From positions 187,175 to 251,174 of the forward strand of contig NZ_LMHW01000013.1 in assembly GCF_001428525.1 (NCBI RefSeq): DNA of 64,000 nucleotides, given 5' to 3'. Positions 31,366 through 42,300 of the stretch are shown piece by piece. Below the pieces are notes generated by a model that ran no database searches, was not told where the DNA came from, and worked only from the letters and a program-made list of their open reading frames with translations. The first letter of the stretch is position 1. The number at the start of each line of letters is the position of its first letter. The translations under genes and the position numbers were made by a program. The stretch is from Flavobacterium sp. Root186 (GTDB lineage Bacteria; Bacteroidota; Bacteroidia; Flavobacteriales; Flavobacteriaceae).

Positions 31366-32790
31366 TTATTTTACATCAAACCAAAGTTTCGTAGTAAGCA
31401 AGTCTTTTCCTTGTACAGCAATTGCAGCCTGGTAACTAGTACCATTCAACGATTGTTCTGTTCCCGGATAGAAAAAACGAGAAGGTATTTTTCCATCTAA
31501 AACTGTAGCCGGACCAGCAGTTAATACTGGGAAATCCAATCTTCTCCACTCTGTAAAAGCATCAAGACCTTGTCCGTAGAACGCAATCCATTTTTGTGTA
31601 CCTATCGATTTAGCATAGTTTGATGCATCATACTTTACAACTGCCTGATTAAGGTAAGTAGAAATAGTGGCTGCATTTGTAATACCAAACTGATTGAACG
31701 ATGCTGTAATGGCATCATTATAAAGCTGTTCTGCATTTCCAGAAATATAACCACGAGCTACAGCTTCTGCAAGGTTGAACAATGTTTCAGAATAAGAAGC
31801 GATTACAGCCGGCGATGATGAAGTCAGGAAGTAAGTTCCCGGTTTTGATGTTTTAGCAAAACCCTGACTATTAGCATCACTATTTGATAATCCGTTAGCT
31901 CCACCAACATATTTACCTACAGTTGCATCTGACGGCAATTGCGCATAAACTGGTAAACGCGGATCGGCTAATTCATTTAATTTATCAACCAATGTTTTCG
32001 AAATACGATAATCATCACGAGTTTCAAACCAAGCCGATGCTGGATTTTGCTGAGGCGAACTAGTATAAGTAAACTTAAAAGTATCACTATTGCTGCTTAA
32101 TACTCCCGCAGCATCGCTTGTGGCATCAATTGCAGTTTGTTTTGCTAAAGCAGGCTCTCTGTCTGAAATTCTCAAGGCAATACGCAAACGAAGTGAATTT
32201 ACCAGTTTTTTCCATTTTGTAATGTCGCCTTTGTAAACTAAATCTCCAGTTACGGTACCGTTTGCAGTATTTAGCAAAGTCTGTGCTTGTTTCAAATCTT
32301 CTAGTAATCCTGTATAAACCTCTTTTTGGGTATCATATGCCGGAGTTACTTTTTGACCTGCTTCTTTATAAGGAATACTTCCGTAAGCATCTGTCAACAA
32401 TAAAAACGTCCATGAACGTAACGTTAGAGCAATTCCTTTATAATTTGAATTTGCCTGATCTGCCGGGAAATTCAAAATGGTGTTCAAATCTGTAATTAAA
32501 GTTGCATATCCTGTATTCCACAAAGTAGTGAAAGAAGCATTAGATACATCAAATCTGTCTGGTTCTGTATATTGGATTTTAGCCCAATGCTGCACAAATA
32601 ACAAAGACGAATCAAAGTTATTTGTTGATCCCCAGTATAAGTCAGCTCCCTGTTTTAATGTTCCTGTTAAAAGGTAAGGTGCCAGTGGAGTTTCTGTTGC
32701 ATTTGGATTTTTATTAATCTCATCCAAATTATCACTGCACGAGGTCAGTGTCAATGCAAATAGGGTTATATAAGCTATTCTTTTTAGCAT
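31366..32790 (-). CDS. SusD/RagB-family (SusD-like_2) outer-membrane lipoprotein
   Basis: 474 residues. Lipobox TSC (Cys18) in MLKRIAYITLFALTLTSC, then DEINKNPNATETPLAPYLLTGTLKQGADLYWG, typical of the SusD-like_2 family. YKGIALTLRSWTFLLLTDAYGSIPYKEAGQ is the hallmark TPR-like helix pair, and the C-terminal part (WIAFYGQGLDAFTEWRRLDFPVL) is the usual end. It sits on the outer face of the membrane, binding nutrient together with the SusC channel encoded directly upstream (12 bp gap). No glycosidase is next to it, so the substrate could be a peptide or a sugar. Confidence 0.93.
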   Translation of the reverse strand: MLKRIAYITLFALTLTSCSDNLDEINKNPNATETPLAPYLLTGTLKQGADLYWGSTNNFDSSLLFVQHWAKIQYTEPDRFDVSNASFTTLWNTGYATLITDLNTILNFPADQANSNYKGIALTLRSWTFLLLTDAYGSIPYKEAGQKVTPAYDTQKEVYTGLLEDLKQAQTLLNTANGTVTGDLVYKGDITKWKKLVNSLRLRIALRISDREPALAKQTAIDATSDAAGVLSSNSDTFKFTYTSSPQQNPASAWFETRDDYRISKTLVDKLNELADPRLPVYAQLPSDATVGKYVGGANGLSNSDANSQGFAKTSKPGTYFLTSSSPAVIASYSETLFNLAEAVARGYISGNAEQLYNDAITASFNQFGITNAATISTYLNQAVVKYDASNYAKSIGTQKWIAFYGQGLDAFTEWRRLDFPVLTAGPATVLDGKIPSRFFYPGTEQSLNGTSYQAAIAVQGKDLLTTKLWFDVK

Positions 32791-32802
32791 GATTTCGTGT
32801 TT

Positions 32803-35800
32803 TTAAAATTTAAGATTTAAATTAAGGCTGAAATTTCTGGTTGTTGGCAGTGCTAAACTTTCCAATCCCTGAGCATTTCCTGTATTGAAAGCCGTTTCAG
32901 GATCAATATTTGGGGCGTCTTTGTAAATAAAGAACAGGTTACGACCTGCAGCAGTAATACTTGCTCCATCAAATCCAATTTTTCTAGCCAGTTTCTTATC
33001 AACATTATAAGTAAGTTTTACTTCTCTTAGTTTTACAAAAGTTGAGCTGTAAATGTATGCTTCACTGATATTGTAGGATGCTTTATAATATTCCTGTGCA
33101 CTAAGTACCTGAGTATTTGGAGTTCCATCAGCATATACACCGTTAAAGATCATACCATCATCGTATACCGCAGCTCCACCTGGCGCAGTTACACCTGCCG
33201 GCAATAAAGTTTTCGTAGTACCTGCTAAATAGTAATTTAATCCGCCATTTGCAGCATCACGTCCCGGAAGCGTTTGAGCTAATACTCCTGTATAATTACC
33301 CGTTCTGTTTGTTCCTGAGAAAAGCTCTCCTCCTACACTTGCATCAACTAAGAAAGATAATTCAAGATTTTTATAGGTTATTGTATTTGTAATACCACCA
33401 ATCCAGTCTGGAGTATAATGTCCTAATACTTTCTTTTGCGGATCAGCTTTTGGCAAACCGTTTGCACCAACTACAATATTTCCGTTATCGTCACGCAGGT
33501 AAGCAGTACCGTAAAGCGCACCATAAGCTTGTCCTACAGAAGCTAATACATCAACACCTCCAGAGGTACCAATGGTGTAATTTTGAATCTGTCTGTCATA
33601 ATCCAAAATCTTAACTTCACTTTCATTTTTAGAATAATTTAAAGCCACATTCCATTTGAAATTTTCAGTTTGAACAGGATTTCCATCCAATTGAATTTCG
33701 ATACCACGGTTGTTTATTTTTCCTGCATTGATTAACTGTGAATTATAACCGCTTGAAGCTGTTGTTTTGATCTCCAAAATCTGGTCGAAACTATTGGTGT
33801 TATAATAAGCCGCATCAAAATGAAGTCTGTTTTTCCAGAAAGAAGCTTCTAAACCTACCTCAGTAGAACGAGTAGTTTCCGGTTTCAGGTTTTCATTCAA
33901 TTTTTTCTGAGAAGAAGTTTGAATCGGGTTTCCGTCAAATGCAGTTTGGAAATTGTAAACTGTAGACAATTGGTACGGATCTGCGTCGTTACCCACTTCA
34001 GACCAGCCTCCGCGTACTTTTAAGAAATCAAGCGTATTGCTTTTTAAATTTAAAGCCTCAGATAAAATCAAACTTCCGTTAACAGAAGGATAAAAATAAG
34101 AACGGTTACTGCTTGGTAATGTAGATGACCAGTCATTACGAGCTGTAAGGTTTAAATAAGCATAGTTTTTATAACCAAACTGCGCCGAAGCATAAGCACT
34201 ATATACTTTCAATCTTGAATAGGAGTTTGATGAAGTCAACGGATCTCTTGAATTCGTTAAAGTATATAAATCCGGTACCGCTAAACGTGGTGCTTTTTGA
34301 TAGTTGTTTGCATCGCTGTGGGTACGAATATTGAATCCTCCAAGAGCGTCTAAACTAAAATCATCACTTAGTTTTTTAGCATAAGTAAAAATACCTTCCG
34401 TATTTTGTTCGCTTACAGTATACGCATCTTCAGCATACGATCCGAAAGGAGTTCCGTTTGTACCATATTTAATCGTGTATTTTCTACGATCGTTATAGTA
34501 GTCAATTCCGGTACGGAATCTAAAGTTAAGTCCTTCAGCAAGCTTTGCATCTAAATGGATATCTCCAATTAAACGATTACGCTGCTGACTTGTAGTATTA
34601 TAATAAGCATTCCAGTATGGGTTGCTGTAGTAACTGTTATTCCAGTTAACGTTTCTGTTATTTTGGAGCTGATTGATATCAACCTGACGTCCGAACCAAA
34701 GAAACTGCAGCATTACACCCGCAGCACGATTACCAGATGGACCACCCGGCAAAGCCGGAGCATCTGTAACAATGTAGTTACCCGTTACTCCTACTTTAAT
34801 ATTTTTAGAAATTTGGTAATTAGAATTAATACTAACGTTTGTTTTGTTTACTTCGCTATTAGGTACTGTTCCTAATTGTTTTTGATTGTTTACTCCTAAA
34901 CGAAAATCTGATTTTTCATCTGATTTAGCTACCGAAATACTGTTATCGTAAGTAACACCAGTATTAAAGAAATCTTTAACGTTATCTGGATGAGAAACAA
35001 ATGGCACTGCTTCTCCATTAGAATAAAATTGAGGAATAAGACGTCCGTCCATTTTAGGGCCCCAGCTTTCATCAACACCATCATTAATTCCGCCTCCTTT
35101 ACCATCTACAAAACTGAATTTTCCGTTTGAACCTTGTCCAAATGTATTTTGAAAACGAGGTAAAGTAGTAACCTGAGAAATCGTTATACCAGTACTAAAA
35201 CTGATGCCAAGTCCTTTTTGATTTTTACCAGATTTTGTTGTGATAAGCACCACACCATGCGCCGCACGCGATCCGTATAGAGCAGCAGCATTTGGTCCTT
35301 TCAAAACAGTTAATGTTTCAATATCCTGTGGATTTAAATCGGCAATTGCATTTTTAAAATCACGTGTAGCTCCACCAACACTTCCTAACTGAGAGTTATC
35401 TACCGGAACTCCATCTACCACAAATAATGGCTGGTTATTTCCTGCAATAGAAGTTTCTCCACGAATAATAATACGTGAAGATCCCATATCTCCCTGTGAA
35501 TTCGTGATACGAACACCTGCCAGTTTACCTGTAAGGTTATTTAAAAAATTAGTTTCTTTAGTATCTACAATTTCCTTGTTTTTAAGTGATTGAGTAGTAT
35601 ATCCTAAAGATTTCTTTTCTTTAGAAATACCAAGTGCAGTTACTACAACTTCTGATAATTGATTTTGTTCCTGTTCCAGACCAATCACAACTACGTTTTG
35701 AGTAACTACAGTTTCTGCTTTTTTATATCCAAGGAAACTTACTACTAATGTATAAGGGAATTTTTGTCCGGTCTGGAAAAAAAACTTCCCATCAAAATCT

Positions 35801-35985
35801 GTCAAAACACCGTGTGTAGTTCCTTTAATATTTACCGAAGCCCCGATAACAGGCTCCTTTGTAACAGCATCTATTACTGTTCCTTCAAGTTTTGACTGGA
35901 TTAAAGGTTTCGTTTCTTGAGCCTTAATCCCTATGGAAATCAACAAAATACATATCCATGTATATCTATTTAATTTTTTTTTCAT
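32803..35985 (-). CDS. SusC/RagA-family TonB-dependent outer-membrane transporter
   Basis: 1060 residues. Signal peptide (to about 22), carboxypeptidase-regulatory-like domain (KLEGTVIDAVTKEPVIGASVNIKGTTHGVLTDFDG, 30-110), a plug domain (LNNLTGKLAGVRITNSQGDMGSSRIIIRGETSIAGNNQPLFVVDGVPV, DIETLTVLKGPNAAALYGSRAAHGVVLITTK), then the 22-strand barrel ending in an aromatic residue (LNLNLKF). It forms the import channel with the SusD lipoprotein. Energised by TonB. Substrate unknown. No promoter box was clear upstream. Confidence 0.95.
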   Translation of the reverse strand: MKKKLNRYTWICILLISIGIKAQETKPLIQSKLEGTVIDAVTKEPVIGASVNIKGTTHGVLTDFDGKFFFQTGQKFPYTLVVSFLGYKKAETVVTQNVVVIGLEQEQNQLSEVVVTALGISKEKKSLGYTTQSLKNKEIVDTKETNFLNNLTGKLAGVRITNSQGDMGSSRIIIRGETSIAGNNQPLFVVDGVPVDNSQLGSVGGATRDFKNAIADLNPQDIETLTVLKGPNAAALYGSRAAHGVVLITTKSGKNQKGLGISFSTGITISQVTTLPRFQNTFGQGSNGKFSFVDGKGGGINDGVDESWGPKMDGRLIPQFYSNGEAVPFVSHPDNVKDFFNTGVTYDNSISVAKSDEKSDFRLGVNNQKQLGTVPNSEVNKTNVSINSNYQISKNIKVGVTGNYIVTDAPALPGGPSGNRAAGVMLQFLWFGRQVDINQLQNNRNVNWNNSYYSNPYWNAYYNTTSQQRNRLIGDIHLDAKLAEGLNFRFRTGIDYYNDRRKYTIKYGTNGTPFGSYAEDAYTVSEQNTEGIFTYAKKLSDDFSLDALGGFNIRTHSDANNYQKAPRLAVPDLYTLTNSRDPLTSSNSYSRLKVYSAYASAQFGYKNYAYLNLTARNDWSSTLPSSNRSYFYPSVNGSLILSEALNLKSNTLDFLKVRGGWSEVGNDADPYQLSTVYNFQTAFDGNPIQTSSQKKLNENLKPETTRSTEVGLEASFWKNRLHFDAAYYNTNSFDQILEIKTTASSGYNSQLINAGKINNRGIEIQLDGNPVQTENFKWNVALNYSKNESEVKILDYDRQIQNYTIGTSGGVDVLASVGQAYGALYGTAYLRDDNGNIVVGANGLPKADPQKKVLGHYTPDWIGGITNTITYKNLELSFLVDASVGGELFSGTNRTGNYTGVLAQTLPGRDAANGGLNYYLAGTTKTLLPAGVTAPGGAAVYDDGMIFNGVYADGTPNTQVLSAQEYYKASYNISEAYIYSSTFVKLREVKLTYNVDKKLARKIGFDGASITAAGRNLFFIYKDAPNIDPETAFNTGNAQGLESLALPTTRNFSLNLNLKF

Positions 35986-36599
35986 TACTTTGTTTTGGTT
36001 TAAAAAATAAGGCGAGCCGAAAACAGATTTATTCCACTTTCGCTTTCCTTATAGAGATGTACAATTTCTTTAAGCTTCACCATTTCTGCTGCAACAGAGA
36101 TGGTTTTTTTTATCTGCAGCGCATTCGTTTTTTCATTTTTATTTTTATTTTTTTTTGATTAATTATTATTTTAATTGGCCTGTATAGTATTTTGCTTCAA
36201 CCTTTTAGATTTCATCTTATAGAAATTTTATGCTGATTTGAGTTAAAAATATTTACAACATCAGCAAATACAATAAACTCTACTAATTCGATAGAACAAA
36301 AGTAAATTAAAAATTTTAAATCAAAAATTTTAACTGTTCTTTTTGCAAAAAAAATGTTAATTAAATTTTTACATATTTTTAAACACCTAAAAACAAGACA
36401 GTTAATAGTTATCCGTATTTTTTTACCGTGTAAGATTTTTTCTAAATTAATGTGAACTTTATTTACATTATGGCGTTTTTTAATTCTGAAATACCTAAAA
36501 CGTTTTACCAAAAAGTCAAATAGTAATAAAAACCCAATGCTGTTTTGCGTGATTCATTATTTTATTACTTTTATGACATAGGTAAGCACATCAATTTAT
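35986..36599. other. Long AT-rich intergenic region between susC and the response regulator
   Basis: Contains a hairpin at 36079-36111 and long A/T tracts. A 99-codon minus-strand open frame here (36212-36511) has a composition that does not look coding. No clear consensus promoter for either gene. Confidence 0.5.
36079..36111 (+). terminator. Hairpin with T tail upstream of susC
   Basis: ACCATTTCTG (36079-36088) pairs with CAGAGATGGT (36095-36104), one G-T pair, followed by a T run. It lies in the susC leader; in that direction it would be a leader hairpin, and on the plus strand a terminator against antisense reading. Confidence 0.4.
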
Positions 36600-37292
36600 A
36601 TGAATAAAATATTATTAGTGGAAGACGATCCAAGAGTTGCTTCTTTTATTACAAGAGGACTTGAGGAGCATCTTTATGAAGTTAAAACGATTACAAAAGG
36701 TTTTGATGCCATAAAAGAAGTTATGGAGAATGAATATAATATTATTATTCTCGATATTATGCTTCCGGACATTACAGGTTTTGAAGTTTGTGAAGTTTTA
36801 AGAAGCCGAAAAATAATAGTGCCCATTCTTATTTTGAGTGCACTCGATACACCACAGGAAAAAGTAAAAGGATTACAAGCCGGAGCCGATGATTATTTGG
36901 CTAAACCTTTTTTGTTTGAAGAATTACTGGCAAGAATAAATGCGCAGCTGCGTCGCACAGAATTCAGTTCCGGGATTCTGGATTTTCAATCCTATGCCGG
37001 AGTCGAAATTAATATGAAAGAACAAAGCGTATCAAGAGACGGAAAAGAATTGAATTTGTCTTCAAGAGAATTAAAGCTTTTGATCTTTTTTATGAAAAAC
37101 AGAGAAAGGGCTTTATCACGAATTGCAATTGCACAGGCAGTTTGGAATATTGATTTTGATACTACCTCAAATACAGTCGATGTTTATATTAATTATCTGC
37201 GAAATAAATTAGATAAAAACTTCCCTACTCCATTGATTCATACGGTAAAAGGAACTGGTTATATGCTCAAACAAAAGAGTCATGAATCTTAA
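36600..37292 (+). CDS. OmpR/PhoB-family response regulator
   Basis: 230 residues. The receiver domain (1-120) has the phosphoacceptor Asp52 in LDIMLPDITG and the Lys102 switch in DDYLAKPF. A winged-helix output domain follows, with ELNLSSRELKLLIFFMKNRERALSRIAIAQAVWNIDFDTTSNTVDVYINYLRNKLDK. The gene overlaps the kinase gene by 11 bp, so the two are translated together. Three TTTCTAATC-type repeats on an 11-bp register lie upstream of the TonB receptor 2.5 kb away and could be its binding site. Confidence 0.93.
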   Translation: MNKILLVEDDPRVASFITRGLEEHLYEVKTITKGFDAIKEVMENEYNIIILDIMLPDITGFEVCEVLRSRKIIVPILILSALDTPQEKVKGLQAGADDYLAKPFLFEELLARINAQLRRTEFSSGILDFQSYAGVEINMKEQSVSRDGKELNLSSRELKLLIFFMKNRERALSRIAIAQAVWNIDFDTTSNTVDVYINYLRNKLDKNFPTPLIHTVKGTGYMLKQKSHES

Positions 37293-38649
37293 AAATAAAC
37301 TAGCGGTTAATTCTACCTTATTATTTGCTTTTATAGTTGGGCTTCTTATGGCTGGCTCTTTTCTTTTGTTCAAAAGTCACATGAAAGATCTTTATTTTGA
37401 TAATCTTGAAGATCATGCCATGACATCGGCTTTATTTTATTTTGAAAAAGACGAAATCAATGCAATTAACAGCGAACGCTATCGCCAGATTGAAATTCAA
37501 TACAACAGGATTAACAATGAATCTATACGGGTTTATAATGTTAAAACCAAAAAGCTTTTTATACAAGATAATATTGATATTAATTTAAGTGATCAATATT
37601 TAAATACAATAAAAAAAAATAAAATAGAACATTTTACAATAAACAACAGGCAGTTTGTTGGCTTATTTTATAAAGATAATCAGGGAGATTTTATCATTGT
37701 AGTTTCCGGAATTGATCGTGCCGGGAATCATCAATTAGAAATTCTGGGCTTAATGTTTATTCTGTTTTATTTGGCCGGAATTCCGTTAAACTATCTTTTA
37801 GGAACATTTTTAGCTAAGCAGACTTTTCGCCCTTTTGCAGAAGTTATTGCCAAAGTAAATACGATAACAACCGAAAATCTTCATTCGAGATTAGAAGTTC
37901 CGCAGACTAAAAGTAAAGATGAGATTAAAGAATTGGTTACTACTTTTAATTATCTTCTCGAAAGGTTGGAAAGCGGTATCATGATTCAGAATAATTTTCT
38001 AAAAAATGCTTCCCACGAATTAAAAACACCGCTTACTATTATTATTGGTGATATTGATGTTTCGCTACAGCACCCCAGAACAAACGAACAATACGAAGAA
38101 ATATTAAAATCCCTCCGAAAAGACACATTGCATCTTAAAGCGACTCTCGAAGGGCTTTTGGTATTATCGGGATTAGAACTTTCTGAACCGCAGCAAATGG
38201 AAACGGTCAGAATTGATGAAATTCTGTGGAATGTTCTAGAAAAGAAAGCCATTGAATATCCTGAATCTAAAATTGCCGTAAATCTGGACGCCATTGCAGA
38301 TTATGAAGATTTACTTTCTGTTTACGCCAATAAACATATGCTTTTTATTGCGCTATATAATATTTTAGATAATGCTGTAAAATTTTCATTTCCTGCACAA
38401 GTTGATGTCTTTGCACTTTCAAAAAATAATAAACTTATAATCAAAATTACAGATCAAGGCCCCGGAATTTCAGATGCTGATAAAGAATCTATTTTTGATC
38501 TCTTTTTTAGAAGTGACAATACGCGTCATATTCAAGGACAAGGATTAGGGCTTTTTATAACTATGCAGATTCTCAAACTTCATAATATTGAATTAATTGT
38601 AGATTCTGAACTCGGAACAGGTACTTCGTTTTCTTTGGTATTTCCTTAA
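37282..38649 (+). CDS. Sensor histidine kinase
   Basis: 455 residues. Helix 1 (about 9-30), a roughly 120-residue periplasmic part, helix 2 (about 153-178), a HAMP-like linker, the phosphoacceptor block NASHELKTPLTIII with His245, then an HATPase domain: NILDNAVKFS (N box), ITDQGPGIS (G1) and QGLGLFITMQI (G2), ending SELGTGTSFSLVF. Forms a two-component system with the upstream regulator. The signal is not known. Confidence 0.93.
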   Translation: MNLKNKLAVNSTLLFAFIVGLLMAGSFLLFKSHMKDLYFDNLEDHAMTSALFYFEKDEINAINSERYRQIEIQYNRINNESIRVYNVKTKKLFIQDNIDINLSDQYLNTIKKNKIEHFTINNRQFVGLFYKDNQGDFIIVVSGIDRAGNHQLEILGLMFILFYLAGIPLNYLLGTFLAKQTFRPFAEVIAKVNTITTENLHSRLEVPQTKSKDEIKELVTTFNYLLERLESGIMIQNNFLKNASHELKTPLTIIIGDIDVSLQHPRTNEQYEEILKSLRKDTLHLKATLEGLLVLSGLELSEPQQMETVRIDEILWNVLEKKAIEYPESKIAVNLDAIADYEDLLSVYANKHMLFIALYNILDNAVKFSFPAQVDVFALSKNNKLIIKITDQGPGISDADKESIFDLFFRSDNTRHIQGQGLGLFITMQILKLHNIELIVDSELGTGTSFSLVFP

Positions 38650-38654
38650 AATGT

Positions 38655-39082
38655 TTTTTCACGCAGATTTGGCAGATTTAAATTGATTTTATTTTTTAAT
38701 ATGTGTTGAATTTTTCTCTCGCAGATTTTGCAAATCAGCAGATTAATTTTAGATTTTATAAATCCAATCAGACAAAAAAAATCTGCCAAATCTGCGTGAA
38801 AAAAACTTGTACCGTTAGGTACAAAATATCGGTAGCATTTAATTTTAGATTTCGATAGCGTGCCGTAGGTACGCCACAAAGAAGACACGCTATATTTATT
38901 TTCGTTATAATTTTGTACCTAACGGCACAAACTTAACATGGTAACTTTTTTCTACCGATATTTAGTACCTAACGGTACAAGTGTAAATTCGATTAAGAAA
39001 TTTTATCAGATCAAAGTTTAAATTTAATTAAATAAAAAAATCAATTTAAATCTGCATAAATCTGCCAAATCTGCGTGAAAAT
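38655..39082. repeat. Mosaic palindromic repeat region (REP-like)
   Basis: Three kinds of nested repeats. (1) AATCTGCCAAATCTGCGTG at about 38778-38798 and 39058-39077, with its inverse at about 38660-38680, so the outer copies form long inverted repeats of about 40 bp. (2) CTTGTACCGTTAGGTAC at 38806-38822 with its inverse CGATATTTAGTACCTAACGG at about 38956-38975, in both cases followed or preceded by TATCGGTAG or CTACCGATA. (3) ATAGCGTG / CACGCTAT around a GTAGGTACGCCAC core (38855-38892), plus TTGTACCTAACGGCACAA (38912-38929). No open frame is convincing. The layout resembles REP/BIME elements; no RAYT transposase lies in the window. Confidence 0.6.
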
Positions 39083-39123
39083 AAAAACGCGCTTTTCCCA
39101 ATCCGTAACAATTGCTTAACACT

Positions 39124-39162
39124 CTAATCTTTTTCTAATCTACTTTAAATCCGTTTCTAATC
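39124..39162 (+). promoter_or_regulatory. Phased CTAATC repeats, candidate response-regulator site
   Basis: CTAATC occurs at 39124, 39135 and 39157, that is 11 and 22 bp apart, twice with the full TTTCTAATC. An 11-bp register matches the helical phase that OmpR/PhoB-type regulators use in direct repeats. It lies about 180 bp before the TonB receptor gene and about 500 bp after a two-component system. Confidence 0.45.
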
Positions 39163-39342
39163 CACTATTTTAGAGAGTTTTACATAAACAATTGATTTTA
39201 AAGCGCTAAATCATTTTTAAGAAAATAACACGTTCGTAATTGTTCCTTAACAATGAATTGTTTTATGATTTTAAGTTAACAAAAGCGTTAAATCTGATCG
39301 AAACAAACCGAGTTACTTTGTCAAATAAAAACTAAAAACAAC

Positions 39343-42300
39343 ATGACAAAACTCAAACTCTTTTTTTCGGCATTTATGCTTCTTGTTATGGGGAACATTT
39401 TTGCTCAAATTACAACCTCTTCATTATCTGCCAAAATTAGTGATGGTACAAGCCCGGTTACTAATGCAGAAGTTACCTTAACACATTTACCAACCAATGC
39501 TGTTTACAGAGCTGTAACAGATAAACAAGGTAGGTTTAGTTTCGAAAATTTAAATGCAGGCGGTCCTTATGAACTCGAAATTAAAAGTGCAGACACTAAA
39601 GATTATTCTAATGCACAAATACATTTAGCGCTTGGTGACAATGATTTACCAACAATTGTGGTTGGCAAAACCGATAATACTGTATTAGAAGAAGTAGTAA
39701 TTACAAGTTCTAAGCCATCTTCTAAAAACAACGGAACTAATATTAACGAGAAACAAGTAAATGGTCTTCCGTTAATCAACAGAGGAATTCAGGATGTTAC
39801 AAAACTAGTTCCGCAGAGTTCAAACAACTCTTTTGCAGGAACCAATTTTCGATACAATAACGTAACAATTGATGGTTCTATAAACAATGATGCCATTGGT
39901 TTCAGCCCTTCTTTAGGCGGTCAATCCGGAACTTCAGGAATGCCGGGAAGCAGTACGCGATCTAATTCTATCAGTTTAGATGCAATACAAGATATTCAGG
40001 TTTATATTGCTCCTTATGATATTAAATTAGGAAACTTTTTAGGAGGAAGTGTAAATGCTGTAACTCGCAGCGGTACAAATACAGTAAGCGGATCTATATA
40101 CAGCTACGGAAGAAATGCGGCTATTACAGGTCCTAATAATGCTGGTGATGGTTCTAAAATGCCAAGTTCTTTTGGTGATTATCAAGTAGGTTTCAGATTG
40201 GGATTACCAATTGTAAAAGACAAATTATTCTTTTTTACCAATATGGAATATGCGGAACGAACTGATCCTTTATTTTACAATGCAGGAGAAACTAATTCTG
40301 CTGGAAAATTAACTTCATTAGTAGATAATGCTACGGCAGAACAAATTTCGAATTTCGTAAAAACCAACTACGGATTTGATCCGGGAAGCTATGGTTCGTA
40401 TAACAACTTTTCAAAAAGTCAAAAATTCTTCAATAAATTAGATTGGAAAATTAATGACAAACATTCTCTTTCGTTAAGAAACAACACTGTTATTTCACAA
40501 GCTTCAAATTTGGAGCGCGATGCTGCAAATTTCAGGTTTTCAAGTATGGATTTTACGCAAAAAAACCAATCTATCAGTACCGTTTTAGAGTTAAAAAGTC
40601 ATTTTAACAGCCAGTGGTCTAACTCATTTATTGCCAGTTATTCTGCCATTAAAGATTATCGTGATCCAAAATCAAGCAATGTCATGTTTCCCCAAACAGA
40701 AATTGGTTATAACGGAGGAACTATTTTCTTAGGAAATGATCGTGAAGCAACTGTTTTTAATATGAAACAGAATACAGCTGAAATTACAGACAACCTTACC
40801 TACAAAACAGGAAATCATACTTTATTGTTTGGTACACACAACGAATTCTACGACATTAATTACGGTTTTGTAAATGCTCTTAACGGAAGAGTTGCGTATA
40901 AATCTCTTGCTGATTTCTACAATAAACTTCCTACTCGTGTTCGAGGAACGTATCCTTTTGATGGTTCTACAAGAGATGAGATTTTCAATAATCCGTATGC
41001 ACAATTCAAAGTAAACCTTTACAGCGTTTATGCACAGGACGAAATTAGAATTGGAAACAAATTGAAAGTTACGCCTGGTGTGAGAGTTGATTATACTGAT
41101 TTGCCAACAAAACCAAACTTAAGCCCGCAAGTTCAAAATTCTCCAGCAGATCCAAATTACGGAACAACATATACTTACACGCCTTTAAACCAAATAAGAA
41201 ATAACTTTTTCAGTACTGCTTTAGTTTCTCCAAGAATAGGATTTACTTATAATGTAGACGAAGATAAAACGCTTGTTTTAAGAGGTGGATCTGGAGTATT
41301 TACAGGTAGAATTCCATTTGCTTGGTTAGGATATGCATACTACAATGATGGGGTAGGTTACGGAAGTTATGATAAAAACAACTTAACTCCGGCGCAGGTT
41401 GCAGCTGCCGGCGATCCTTTGGCAAACAACGGATTAAACGGATATCATGATGCAACACCAAAAGTACAAGCCGATTTAGTGGATAATAAATTTAAAATGC
41501 CGGCTGTTTTAAGAAACTCATTGGCTATTGATAAAATCATCGATGGATATAAATTTACGACCGAAGGTATTTATACAAAAGTAATTCGTGATCTTGAATT
41601 TCAACAAGTAAATAAAACAGATAATCCTACTTACTTCTCTTACGATACCAATCATCAAATGCCAATTTACGCGGCTAATATTAATTCAGCGTTTTCAAAT
41701 GCTTATTTGTTATCAAACACGAATAAAGGATACAGATACAGCATAACAGAAATGATCTCAAAAACATATGATTTTGGATTCAACTTTATGGTAGCTTATA
41801 CGTATGGAGATTCTCGTGATGTTACAAACGGAATTCGTAACTCTATGGAAAGTAACTTCCAAATGAACCAATCCTTAACACCAAATGATCCTCAATTGGC
41901 AACTTCTAACTTTAATATCAAACACAGAATCGTTTCTAATGTAGGATATGCAGTAAAACTGGCTGATAATAATACTTTCTCTGCCAATGTGTATTTTAAT
42001 GCACAATCAGGAAATCCGTTTTCATGGGGATTTGTAAACTCAACAATTGCAGGAACAGGTCAAGCAGCAGGATTAGCTTATATCTTTAAAGATGCTGCAG
42101 AAGCGGCGAAATATATCGGAGTAAATGCAGCAGGAGTTCCATCGGCTACAGCATCGCAGCAAGTAGCTGATTACGAAGCTTTCATCAACGGAAATTCTTA
42201 TTTAAAAAGCAGAAGAGGAAACTTCACAGAAAGAAATGGCGATACTACGCCTTGGAACATTCAGGCCGATTTAAAATTAATGGACGAAATTAATGTGGCA

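Noticed and set aside
36212..36511. A 99-codon open frame on the minus strand
   Set aside because: Low-complexity, Lys/Ile/Phe-rich translation from AT-rich DNA, no start context, no family; lies in an intergenic region.
38646..38888. An 80-codon minus-strand frame
   Set aside because: It runs through the mosaic repeats, and its sequence comes from the repeated CTGCCAAATCTGCG-type DNA.
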